Under the pieces are notes generated by a model. It did not search any database, was not told where the DNA came from, and saw only the letters and a program-made list of their open reading frames with translations. A stretch of 64,000 bases of DNA from Catenibacillus scindens. Its GTDB lineage: Bacteria > Bacillota > Clostridia > Lachnospirales > Lachnospiraceae. The translations under genes and the position numbers were made by a program. The DNA is taken from positions 62,001-126,000 of the forward strand of contig NZ_JACHFW010000007.1 in the NCBI RefSeq assembly GCF_014202115.1, in the 5' to 3' direction. Below are positions 49,256-57,695 of this stretch, in pieces. Every line of letters begins with the position of its first letter. Within the stretch, counting starts at the first letter, position 1.

Positions 49256-52200
49256 CTAGATAAAATCAAAAACCTGCTGTTCAAAGTCAATTTTTACATA
49301 TTCTTTTGTCTCTTCCGGAACTTTTGAATAATAGTCCACCACTACCGTCTGCACCTGTCCGTCGATCATTTTCTGTCCCAGCACATAGTTGACGTCAAAC
49401 ATTCCGGAAATAGCCGGCGTGGCTCCCCTGGCCGGAACAATCATCTGCACGTGGTTGGCTTTAAGGAGTTCAAAAATCGGTTCCCATATATATATATCTT
49501 TCGCAGCGCCAAAAGGATTGTCGATAAAGATAACCTTTTTCCCCTCCGATGGCTGGGAATCTCCGGAATAAATAGCGGAAATATAATTAATAACCGCAAT
49601 GAGGAACTGGATGTAAATGCCCTGTGACTGGCCTGTACTTCCCACCGCCTCCTCGTAACGCAGGTAGCGGCTCTGTTGGTGAATGCGCTCTCTTTTGTAC
49701 AGATCCAGGCGAATACCATTCATATCTGTTACAATAACAGAAAAGAGATTTTTCCACGACAGCTTCTGACGGATATATTTCAGTTTTTCATCCAGATCCC
49801 GGTAACTGTCAGCGTTAGATACGATAGTATCAATATAATCGGACATCTGACTAGAATAAAACTCCTCTTTCACATAGGGAATCTTTAACTGAATCATAGG
49901 AACCTGCCGGCCATCCAGAATAATCTTGGAAAGCCCTGACAGCCGCTCAAGCTGGGTCTTAATATCAATACACCGCTGGAGGCACTGATTTTCAAAACTC
50001 TCCTTGATCTGCGCCATATCCCGTATTCCCTGGCCGACACGCCCTTTTTCTAGTTGAATGATCCGTATGATCTCCCGGATATGTCCGGACAGTTCTCCCG
50101 CCTGCCGGCTGTCCCCCGGCAGTTCCATGTGATACCTAATCTCATCTGAAAGCTCCGGTGCTTTCAGCTCACGAAGCAAATCGGCAAGCTGATCCCTATT
50201 CTTTTCAAAGGCTTCCCTTTTGTGAATTTCATCTTTTTTCAACCGCTCATAATCTTCGTTAAGACGATCGTAACGTTTGCGCAGTTCCCTGCCATCGGCA
50301 TAAAAATCCCGGGTCAGGTTATAGGTCACATGGGCGGTGCGCATAAGCCTGTCCAGATCCTTCTTCACATCCTCTGCCGCCTGGCGTTCCTTCGCCAGCA
50401 TCAGCCCTGCCTCCCGAACAAGCTCAAGTTTTTCCCTCACCTGCTCAAGAAGCTTCTGCTGTTCCGTAATAAAACGGGCATAATCTCCTCCTGTGACTTT
50501 CACAGGCTCAAAACTGCCGTATTTTTCTTCCACAGCCGCGATAGCGTTTTCCACATGGCCTTCCAGGCGGTTTTTATGATCTCTGGCCGCAGCCGACTGT
50601 CGGCGATTGCTGTCGATCTCCTCGTCAATGGCCGCAATCTCCTCTTTCAATTGCCTCAATTCGTCATCACTGGAAACAAACATGGCGCCTTTACTGTACA
50701 TCTCCTCCAGGGTCTGCCAGGGTGTCTCCCTGCGGGCAATCAGATCGCGGATCCTTCCCATGGTCTGTTGGTAACTTTCTAAAAGGCGCTGTTTATCTTC
50801 AAGATCTGTATGTTCCTTCTCGAAAGCCTCTCTGATCCCTAAAAATGCTGCTTCTACTGCGTCACAGCTTTCAAAATCCGCTCCCGCATCTTCAGCCGCA
50901 TCCTCTTTGGCCTTCAAATCATCTTCTGTCTCCGCCTGAGGCAATACTTCTTCTGTGAAAGATTCTTCCCGTGAAAAATAGGGCAGATATATATCTTTCC
51001 AGTCTTTTTCCTGGCCTGTAAGCCGGGCTTTAAGCTGATCCATCTGCCCCCGGCTCTTTAGGATCTTCTCCCTAAGCCTTGCCCCTTCATTTTTCTCCAG
51101 AGCAATACAGTGGGTGTATTCTTGAACCTTCGCCTCGTTATCTTCAAGACGCTGCCGGGCATCATCCATTTCTTTTTCCAGCTTTTCAATCGCTTCTAAA
51201 GCCTGTCCTTCCTGTTCAAGATCTGCTTTTTCTTTTTTCAGCTCCTCTAAACGGGTGCCGGACCGCTTAGACAGCTCTTTAGCCTCCAGGATAGTTTCTT
51301 CCAGACTGTGATCTCTGGCTTCCCAGCCGCTTTGGGATTGCCGTCCCTCCTCAAGCAGTCTGGCCATACGGTCATAATTTTCCAGATGATTAATAATAAA
51401 CTCATGAATATATTCCATATCCCCTTTGTAGGTAGCTATAGTATCTTTTTGACGCTCCAGCGCTTTCCGGCACTGATCCAGCCGCTCCTCAAGACGCTGT
51501 TTTTCTTTTGCCGCCGCGTCTTTGTCATAAAAGAGTACTTTATTTTTGGTCAGGAATAAAATCCGATCCGTCTTATCTATCTCATCATTTCCCAAGATCT
51601 TGTCCAGGGCAATGATGGGGTAGAGATCTTCATCTGAAATTTCCAACGCCAGATCCGGATCTTTGGCCAGCTTTGAAAAACCGTTCTGTACGACCACAGC
51701 ACAGGGCAGATATGGGAAACGCTCCAGCACTTCCCTCCGGTCCTTAATCTCCAGCCCTCCAAGATAATCGCTGCCCGGAATACATGTTACGCCCAGACGG
51801 CGCAGAGCATCCAGGACATTGTAAAATTCCGCTCCGGGAGCCATGGGCTCCAAAGTGTCCAACTGATCGTATACTTTTTGAATGTGACCCAGTTCCTCCT
51901 GTTTTTTATCAGCGTCCACCACACTTTTTTGCCAGCGTCCATAAATTAATTCTTCCAGATGATAAAAATCATCGGCTTTATAAATTTCAAGAAGTTTCTC
52001 CGCTTTAGCCTTTTTTCGAGTCCACTGCTGCTGAAATTGTGAAAAATCTTCCTCCGCCTTCTTCTGCTGCTCCATACGGACTTTGAGCGCCTCACGGCCA
52101 AGCATGGCTTTGTGGATTTCCTCTTTTGCGCCGGAAATCTGTTCCTGTGCCTTTTCCATTTCCTGGATGACGTTGCGCAGCTCAATCCGGTTATTGCGCA

Positions 52201-53737
52201 GTTTTCTCTCACTCCCCTCCAGGAGCAGGGAATTAATATTGGAGCGAAGGCGGCTGATCTCGTCCTGAATCCGGTTTTGATCCGCCTTTGCCCTAAGGAT
52301 CTCATTTTGGGCCACAGCCAGACCTCTCTGGCCCGCATTTTCACGCTCCTGTGCCTGTGCGCGCAGGTCGCTGTCCGCCTTGAGTTCCTTTTCCAGCTCT
52401 ACTATATTTTTTTCCCACAAAAGCTTGTTTTTATCAAACAAACGTTTCTGACGGGCGGCCAGACAGTGAAGCTGCCCGATCAGTCCGCCGCTGTCTTCGC
52501 TGACGCTTTCAATAACCTTGCTCTCCCTGTCCGCCTTCTTTTTAATATCCACATATTCCAGATAATCATTGACACTCTGGCGCAGATCCAGAGCCTGCTG
52601 CTTTTCCTTGCGGTTCTTTGAAAGCTCTGACCGCAGGGCGTCATATTTATCTTCATCTTTTTCAAAGGCGGCAAGGTTCTGCCGCGTCTGCAAAATCTTG
52701 GCCGAATCTAATTTTTTCCCAATATCCCGGCTTTTGACTGTAAGATTTTCCTTTTCTTTTTCAGATAAGGCCAGAGCTTTCTCTTTTTGCCGAAGGACAT
52801 GAGCGGCGGTGTTGTAAGTTTTTACAAGATCCGAGGCAAAGCTCTGCTCCTGCTCATAAAGCTGATCCAGAGTATCAATACGCCCCAGAAACGCCTCCAG
52901 AGCATCTGTCTGTCTTTGGAAAATCGAAATTTCCTCTTTTTTTCTCGACAATTCCATAAGCTGGTCTTTAATATCCAGCAATGTTTTTGCCATATCTGGC
53001 TCATCGCCGTCGGCAGATCTGGCAAAAAACGCTTTCTGAATGATCTCCTCAATCAGAAGATCCTCAACGACTTTCCGGGTTGTCCTGTAGTGAGTCTCAA
53101 ACCAGGCGCGAACATGACCTTCCGTCTTATTGATGCCCCTCACAATCTCCCAGGCGCTCTCATACAACCCATAACGGCTGATAAAACGCTGATATTCCCC
53201 CTTATGATCAAAAATAAACACCTTCAGGGAGCGGTCGCTGTGCCCCAGGTCTTTGAGCAGAGTCCTAAGACCGGTGTAAGTAATCCGCGTCCCGTCTTTT
53301 TGCAGGGGAAGATTAATAATATCATTGTCGTTATATTCCCGGTAAAAGATCACATAGTTGAAGTAGTCAATAGACGCCACGTCCCGCTTTTTTTCCCGGC
53401 TGCCGTCATCTTTGGCCTTCCTGGCGCAAAAACCGGTAAGCATATATTTATAGCCGTCGGCAAAATCCCGTTCGTCTAAATTCCATTCAATAAGAGAATG
53501 GATCGTCGTACTTCCATTGCCGGTTCGGAAAAGTTTTTCCACAGGCTGTTTATCATCCAGGGTACAGTTGGGTATGAGATTCTGAAACAACAGTAACATG
53601 AGAACGCTTTTTCCGCCGCCGTTGGCCAGATCATAAAGAGCGTTGCGGCCCTCGAAACGCATAATAAAATTGTCGTAAAACTGAGTGCCAAAATTATATT
53701 TTACATTATTGACACGTATCCGATTAATGTGAGGCAT
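49256..53737 (-). CDS. jetC: SMC-like ATPase of a Wadjet/MksBEF complex (JetC/MksF type)
   Basis: The 1493-residue protein has an N-terminal ATPase half with GGGKS at 40-44 in DLANGGGKSVLM, two long coiled-coil stretches rich in Glu, Lys and Gln separated by a hinge-like part near residues 620-720, and a C-terminal half with the signature GSTGQSQGIYIQFL and Walker-B-like VIFIDNPFGAAKD from 1402. This is the plan of JetC/MksF/MukB motors. The ATG at 53737 has AAGGAGG and overlaps jetB by 14 bp. In Wadjet systems this motor extrudes plasmid DNA, but the JetD nuclease gene is missing here. Confidence 0.87.
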   Translation of the reverse strand: MPHINRIRVNNVKYNFGTQFYDNFIMRFEGRNALYDLANGGGKSVLMLLLFQNLIPNCTLDDKQPVEKLFRTGNGSTTIHSLIEWNLDERDFADGYKYMLTGFCARKAKDDGSREKKRDVASIDYFNYVIFYREYNDNDIINLPLQKDGTRITYTGLRTLLKDLGHSDRSLKVFIFDHKGEYQRFISRYGLYESAWEIVRGINKTEGHVRAWFETHYRTTRKVVEDLLIEEIIQKAFFARSADGDEPDMAKTLLDIKDQLMELSRKKEEISIFQRQTDALEAFLGRIDTLDQLYEQEQSFASDLVKTYNTAAHVLRQKEKALALSEKEKENLTVKSRDIGKKLDSAKILQTRQNLAAFEKDEDKYDALRSELSKNRKEKQQALDLRQSVNDYLEYVDIKKKADRESKVIESVSEDSGGLIGQLHCLAARQKRLFDKNKLLWEKNIVELEKELKADSDLRAQAQERENAGQRGLAVAQNEILRAKADQNRIQDEISRLRSNINSLLLEGSERKLRNNRIELRNVIQEMEKAQEQISGAKEEIHKAMLGREALKVRMEQQKKAEEDFSQFQQQWTRKKAKAEKLLEIYKADDFYHLEELIYGRWQKSVVDADKKQEELGHIQKVYDQLDTLEPMAPGAEFYNVLDALRRLGVTCIPGSDYLGGLEIKDRREVLERFPYLPCAVVVQNGFSKLAKDPDLALEISDEDLYPIIALDKILGNDEIDKTDRILFLTKNKVLFYDKDAAAKEKQRLEERLDQCRKALERQKDTIATYKGDMEYIHEFIINHLENYDRMARLLEEGRQSQSGWEARDHSLEETILEAKELSKRSGTRLEELKKEKADLEQEGQALEAIEKLEKEMDDARQRLEDNEAKVQEYTHCIALEKNEGARLREKILKSRGQMDQLKARLTGQEKDWKDIYLPYFSREESFTEEVLPQAETEDDLKAKEDAAEDAGADFESCDAVEAAFLGIREAFEKEHTDLEDKQRLLESYQQTMGRIRDLIARRETPWQTLEEMYSKGAMFVSSDDELRQLKEEIAAIDEEIDSNRRQSAAARDHKNRLEGHVENAIAAVEEKYGSFEPVKVTGGDYARFITEQQKLLEQVREKLELVREAGLMLAKERQAAEDVKKDLDRLMRTAHVTYNLTRDFYADGRELRKRYDRLNEDYERLKKDEIHKREAFEKNRDQLADLLRELKAPELSDEIRYHMELPGDSRQAGELSGHIREIIRIIQLEKGRVGQGIRDMAQIKESFENQCLQRCIDIKTQLERLSGLSKIILDGRQVPMIQLKIPYVKEEFYSSQMSDYIDTIVSNADSYRDLDEKLKYIRQKLSWKNLFSVIVTDMNGIRLDLYKRERIHQQSRYLRYEEAVGSTGQSQGIYIQFLIAVINYISAIYSGDSQPSEGKKVIFIDNPFGAAKDIYIWEPIFELLKANHVQMIVPARGATPAISGMFDVNYVLGQKMIDGQVQTVVVDYYSKVPEETKEYVKIDFEQQVFDFI

Positions 53738-54488
53738 CGTCTTCCTCCTTTTTTGCGGCAAAAAAATCCCCGTTTCCGCTGTTTTCCCGGTATTTTCCGG
53801 CAATCTCGTAAAGCCGGCCTCTGCCGTCCTCATAATAATTTTCTACCAGGGCCCGGAAACGGTCCTTAGGGTAATAACGTCCGCCCAACTGCGTAAAGAG
53901 ATTCTGGTCCTCCAGAAAATTAAAGACCAATTTAACAAATCCCACTTTGGACCCTCTGGCAGCTTTCAGGGTGGACATATCATCGTTGGCGGCTGTCATA
54001 GGCATATCCTCCCACAGCAGGGCAATGGTGCGCAAACTGTGATCTTCTGTCTCATTTTTTACAAAAATTTCCAGTTTTGGAATAATATGATGAAGAGCAG
54101 AGCTGACCTTTTCAATAATATCATCGGTGCGGACATATTCCCTGTGGTTATTAGTTCCCGAATCTTCATAGAAAAGTGTCACTGTCTCAAAAATAATAAA
54201 ATACGCCAGGTAAAGCTCCCGGTTCAGCCGGAGACCGATGATTTTTTTTAGCTCATCATTGGTAAATCCAAATACCCGGTTATTTTCTCCCGAAGATAAA
54301 TACAGGGCATAATTATACTCGTAAAGCCTCAGATTTGCTTTTTTAAGAAGCAGATCCAGCATATCCGCCACCTGGGCGTTTGAAGAATAAGCCTCATAAA
54401 GCTCCACATTATGTTTTTTGGACACTTCTTCCCCGGTCAATAACAGGGAAAACAGTTCCATAGCTTTATCCAGTTTTTTCTCATCCAT
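53724..54488 (-). CDS. jetB: JetB/MksE-like subunit (DUF6063 type)
   Basis: The 254-residue protein lies between jetA and jetC and has a winged-helix-like, mostly helical sequence with the conserved KVGFVKLVFNFLEDQNLF near the C-terminus. It should be the KITE-like partner of the kleisin subunit. It overlaps the upstream gene by 8 bp. Identification is by size, pattern and gene order. Confidence 0.8.
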   Translation of the reverse strand: MDEKKLDKAMELFSLLLTGEEVSKKHNVELYEAYSSNAQVADMLDLLLKKANLRLYEYNYALYLSSGENNRVFGFTNDELKKIIGLRLNRELYLAYFIIFETVTLFYEDSGTNNHREYVRTDDIIEKVSSALHHIIPKLEIFVKNETEDHSLRTIALLWEDMPMTAANDDMSTLKAARGSKVGFVKLVFNFLEDQNLFTQLGGRYYPKDRFRALVENYYEDGRGRLYEIAGKYRENSGNGDFFAAKKEEDDASH

Positions 54489-56049
54489 GGTCCCGTCCTC
54501 CTTTGGTTACCTGAAAACGTATATTAGAAATCTGTACTCCGGTTTTTAATGTGAGAATTTCCTGAGGAATAAATTCCAGATCAAAAGCCAGCCCTTCCCA
54601 CATATGCTCTTTACCATTCAAATATGCGGTCATAGCTCCCTCAAGAAAGGTGTCCTGGTGCCGCCGGATGTGATCAAGATCGTAATGTTTTTTCTGGCAC
54701 AGATGGATCAGGAAAGAAAAATAATCACTGTTTTTTAAAACATCCTCAGTAAACTTCATCTCATACATATGATTTAAATATTTCAGATCAAACTGCCCCT
54801 TTAAGGTTAGCTGCTCAAAAAGGACTTTGAGGAAAATATTAAAATTGTTCTCAATCCGGTGGAGGACCACCTCGTCGCTGTAAACATAATTTTCCTCCAC
54901 ACCTTTGCCGACCCGCTCTCCGGTCTCCTCCTCCTCAGGCTTATCGTCCAGCAGCTTATCCAACTGGTAAAGATTTAATGTTTTGTGGAGATTCATGCCC
55001 AAAAGAGGTTTCACGAAGGCTTCCAGCCCTTCCACACAGTCATTGGATGTCACCCGCTCAAAAAAGTCATCAAAAGAAAAAACATTGCGAAGGCGACTGA
55101 TCTTTGCCTTTTCAATCATGGCGTCCGCCTGGCGGCAAAGATCCGTACAGGCCGACAGAAGCTGGCCGTGACGGCGCATAGCCCGCTTCAACTCCTGATC
55201 AAGGAGATAGACGTCCTCCAAAGTGTACGCTGCCTCCTCCATGGCCTTCCCCTGAGAAACCGGAGATTTCTGCCGGTCATTTTCCGCCTGGATCATGGCC
55301 TGATCTACCAGGTCTTTGTTGGAGGTAAAAAGGTTCTGTTCTTCTTTGAACCAGGACAGCACGCTCTGGGAAAATTCATCCAACGCCTTTGTCCCAGCAA
55401 AAATATTCTGAGCCAAAAGCCGCACCACCTCATCTCTTCGGACCATGAGCCTCCCTACCTCGCCGTTTATACGCCGGACAACGTCCAGGGCGCCGGCAAT
55501 ATTGTTCATGCGGAGCATTTTTTCCAAAAGAAGCTGTTCTGTGGTGATCTTGCTCTCATCCTTCACTTCTTTCGTGTCCAGATAAAACTCGATGGCGTCG
55601 CCGGTTATGAAATAAACAAGGGTATCTCCGTCGAAACGGCTGTCAATATATTTGACCCGCTCCTGCACGTTCACCTTTTTCACAGGGTCATACCATGTAT
55701 AAATAAATGGCCGGCCATCATTGCACAGCTTGTCAAAAATGTACTGGATCAGTTCTTTTGCTTCATCCGCAGAAAGTTTACAATCACATTCTCTGCGCAG
55801 GAAAGAAGCCATGAACTTTTCGTACATGGGGTAGGTCACAGAGTTCTCTTTAAATTGGTTTTCTTCTATAAAAAAACGCAGGACCGCCATGACGATCAGC
55901 CCCATATCCAGATCTTTAAACTGTCCGTCCCCGTAGGCTTCCAGTGAATTTTTCGCAAGCCTGAAAAAAGGATAATAGCGTTTCATGTTTTGCATCCGCT
56001 CTCCATGATCACGGATAATATCCCCCATGAGCGTAAATTCCTGTGACAA
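54481..56049 (-). CDS. jetA: JetA/MksB-like kleisin subunit
   Basis: The 522-residue protein is the first of the three genes, with N- and C-terminal helical domains and a coiled central part (TLEDVYLLDQELKRAMRRHGQLLS, part shown). It matches JetA proteins of Wadjet systems in size, order and charge pattern. The start is a TTG with GGAGG 9 nt upstream; an ATG seven codons later is the alternative. Together with JetB and JetC it would form an SMC complex for plasmid defence or chromosome organisation. Confidence 0.8.
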   Translation of the reverse strand: MSQEFTLMGDIIRDHGERMQNMKRYYPFFRLAKNSLEAYGDGQFKDLDMGLIVMAVLRFFIEENQFKENSVTYPMYEKFMASFLRRECDCKLSADEAKELIQYIFDKLCNDGRPFIYTWYDPVKKVNVQERVKYIDSRFDGDTLVYFITGDAIEFYLDTKEVKDESKITTEQLLLEKMLRMNNIAGALDVVRRINGEVGRLMVRRDEVVRLLAQNIFAGTKALDEFSQSVLSWFKEEQNLFTSNKDLVDQAMIQAENDRQKSPVSQGKAMEEAAYTLEDVYLLDQELKRAMRRHGQLLSACTDLCRQADAMIEKAKISRLRNVFSFDDFFERVTSNDCVEGLEAFVKPLLGMNLHKTLNLYQLDKLLDDKPEEEETGERVGKGVEENYVYSDEVVLHRIENNFNIFLKVLFEQLTLKGQFDLKYLNHMYEMKFTEDVLKNSDYFSFLIHLCQKKHYDLDHIRRHQDTFLEGAMTAYLNGKEHMWEGLAFDLEFIPQEILTLKTGVQISNIRFQVTKGGRDHG

Positions 56050-56116
56050 AGGTCATCTCCTCCATTCTCCCGGCTATGTGAATGAGACAGTACACCAGGC
56101 GTTAATAATATTTAGA

Positions 56117-56156
56117 GAACAGTTCAGCCGCCATGCATGGGTGGGCTGAACTGTTA
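56117..56156. repeat. palindromic repeat, GAACAGTTCAGCC variant
   Basis: AGAACAGTTCAGCC and GGCTGAACTGTT form a 12-bp inverted repeat of the TAACTATTCAGC family upstream of jetA. Confidence 0.65.
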
Positions 56157-56168
56157 TGTGTTTTTCAT

Positions 56169-56275
56169 TATATGATGAGACAAGCGACAAAAGGTCATGC
56201 GGGCTGCGCTTGCGCAGGTAAGCATGGCTTTGTGGCGCGCAAAACACCTTTTGATGCTTTCACCATTATATAAGA
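56169..56275. repeat. dispersed repeat, CATCAAAAGGT family, copy 2
   Basis: The reverse complement reads TATAATGGTGAAAGCATC, AAAAGGTGTTTTG ... GCATGACCTTTTGTCGCTTG, close to 7281-7380 at both ends with a diverged centre. The ends are inverted with respect to each other. Confidence 0.55.
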
Positions 56276-56544
56276 TATGGGAGATAATGTCAAAACAGAC
56301 ATCCCGCTCTGTGAGCGGCGATGGCCGGTCCTTTTCTAGTTACGTCCGGCTGCTGTGTGAACAGTAACCCTTTCTACTTTTAACCCATTGGCATTTGTTC
56401 AGACAGCCTTTACTTCTTTTTTCCCAAATGCTATACTGAGTTACAAATATTTATGTATCCGTTCCGCATCCGGACGGGATGAACGGTTACATACTTACAG
56501 CGCTTAACTAGTATCATTCACATTAAGGAAGAAAGGAAAATGTT

Positions 56545-56811
56545 ATGTTCCGATTATGGGGAAAAGAATTTAAAGACAACCGTCTTTTAAAAGATATTGT
56601 TATTGAGGAAGATGACCCGTCAAAATCCCGGACAGCCAAGGTTTTTCACGCAGTCACAGAAATCTGTATGGCCTTTGACCTGGCCGAACCGATCTGGCTT
56701 GATTCCAATATTAAGGAATTTCAGCGCCGGGATAAGACCCGGTTTACTCAGGATAACTTTATTGAATCCATTGAGTTTGATTATCTGGAAATTCATGTTA
56801 TTGAAGAATAA
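56545..56811 (+). CDS. small conserved-looking hypothetical protein
   Basis: The 88-residue acidic protein reads as a compact soluble domain (MFRLWGKEFKDNRLLKD, FHAVTEICMAFDLAEPIWL, FIESIEFDYLEIHVIEE). The family is not recognised and no function is claimed. A GGAAGAAAGG site precedes the ATG, and the codon pattern looks normal. An ACGTTAAGG/CCTTAACGT hairpin follows at 56810-56840. Confidence 0.75.
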   Translation: MFRLWGKEFKDNRLLKDIVIEEDDPSKSRTAKVFHAVTEICMAFDLAEPIWLDSNIKEFQRRDKTRFTQDNFIESIEFDYLEIHVIEE

Positions 56812-56874
56812 CGTTAAGGCCCGGCATCCGGCGCCTTAACGTGGCTACATTCAAAACATCTCATTTCTCAGAAA

Positions 56875-56931
56875 TTCAAGACCTGCTCGCGGGTCTTGGC
56901 GAGGGATTCGGGACAGCTTTATCTGTCATCT
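56875..56931 (+). repeat. dispersed repeat, GACCYGCTCGCGGGTCTTGG family, copy 2
   Basis: TTCAAGACCTGCTCGCGGG, TCTTGGCGAGGGATTCGGG, ACAGCTTTATCTGTCATC match 40271-40328 in the same orientation. The stop codon and last codons of the minus-strand RpiR gene are inside this copy, so the repeat has probably replaced that gene's original end. Confidence 0.65.
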
Positions 56932-57695
56932 CCCCACCTGATATATTTCTCCCGGTAACACACGGACAAATACTGAAATACCAGATCATGAAGCACCACG
57001 GAAGAGATCACGGAAGACGCCTTGCCGATTACCAGTATTTCATCACAACATTCCTCATTTGGAAAATGCTCATGGCAGGACAGCACCGCCACATGACATC
57101 CCAGATTTTTACATACCGAAATCGCCGGGCAGACATCATGGGTTCTGGAGCTTCCATCATAGACAAAAAATACAAAGCTGTGTTTATCCAGGCCCTCTTT
57201 TTTCATAGATGCCACACATCCACCGGGATGGATCAGATGGACGTTTTTTCCCGTAACCGCCAGATCACTGTGGAAAGCAAACCGCACAGTGGAATAAAAA
57301 AGATCGACAATAAAAATCTGACGGTGCTTTGCGCAGGCGTCAACGATCGCCTGACACATGTCTGTATCAAGAAGCTTTCGCAGCATTATATAATCGCTGT
57401 CAATAATATTTTTTGACACTTCAAAAAAATTCTGCTTTGTGTAATTTTCCCCTTTTGAAAAAGGGGTATTCAAAAATGTATATTTCCCAACAGCATCTAC
57501 GATCCGCACTTTAAATTCTGTAAATGAAGCGTAACCGATTTTGTGGCAGAATCGAAGATAGGTGGATACGGAAACCTGGCATAATCCGGCAATTTTTTCC
57601 ACCGTCATATTTCCAAAATCAGAAATATTTTCCAGGGTTATCTGGGCAATCCGCTTCTCAATATGGGATTCATTAATAAATGTATACTCTGCCAC
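56919..57695 (-). CDS. second MurR/RpiR family regulator, possibly shortened at the N-terminus
   Basis: The 258-residue protein has the RpiR helix-turn-helix (VEKIAGLCQVSVSTYLRFCHKIGY, in parts) and a SIS domain. The reading begins at a GTG without ribosome site; usual family members have 10-20 more residues before EKRIAQITLEN. The start overlaps the start of the divergent solute-binding protein, which lacks its own signal peptide, suggesting a deletion between them. The stop lies in a dispersed repeat. Its partner genes are unclear. Confidence 0.75.
   Translation of the reverse strand: MAEYTFINESHIEKRIAQITLENISDFGNMTVEKIAGLCQVSVSTYLRFCHKIGYASFTEFKVRIVDAVGKYTFLNTPFSKGENYTKQNFFEVSKNIIDSDYIMLRKLLDTDMCQAIVDACAKHRQIFIVDLFYSTVRFAFHSDLAVTGKNVHLIHPGGCVASMKKEGLDKHSFVFFVYDGSSRTHDVCPAISVCKNLGCHVAVLSCHEHFPNEECCDEILVIGKASSVISSVVLHDLVFQYLSVCYREKYIRWGDDR

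Larger units (their letters stand above)
56050..56544. other. 495-bp repeat-rich gap upstream of jetA
   Basis: The gap holds a GTTCAGCC/GGCTGAAC palindrome (56117-56156), a CATCAAAAGGT-family repeat (56169-56275) and short pieces ending in GAACAGTAAC (near 56360) and GAACGGTTAC (near 56481-56491). Promoters for jetA and for the small plus-strand gene must lie here but none is clear-cut. No gene was found. Confidence 0.55.

Noticed and set aside
54985-55947. 320-codon plus-strand open frame
   Set aside because: It is the antisense shadow of jetA.
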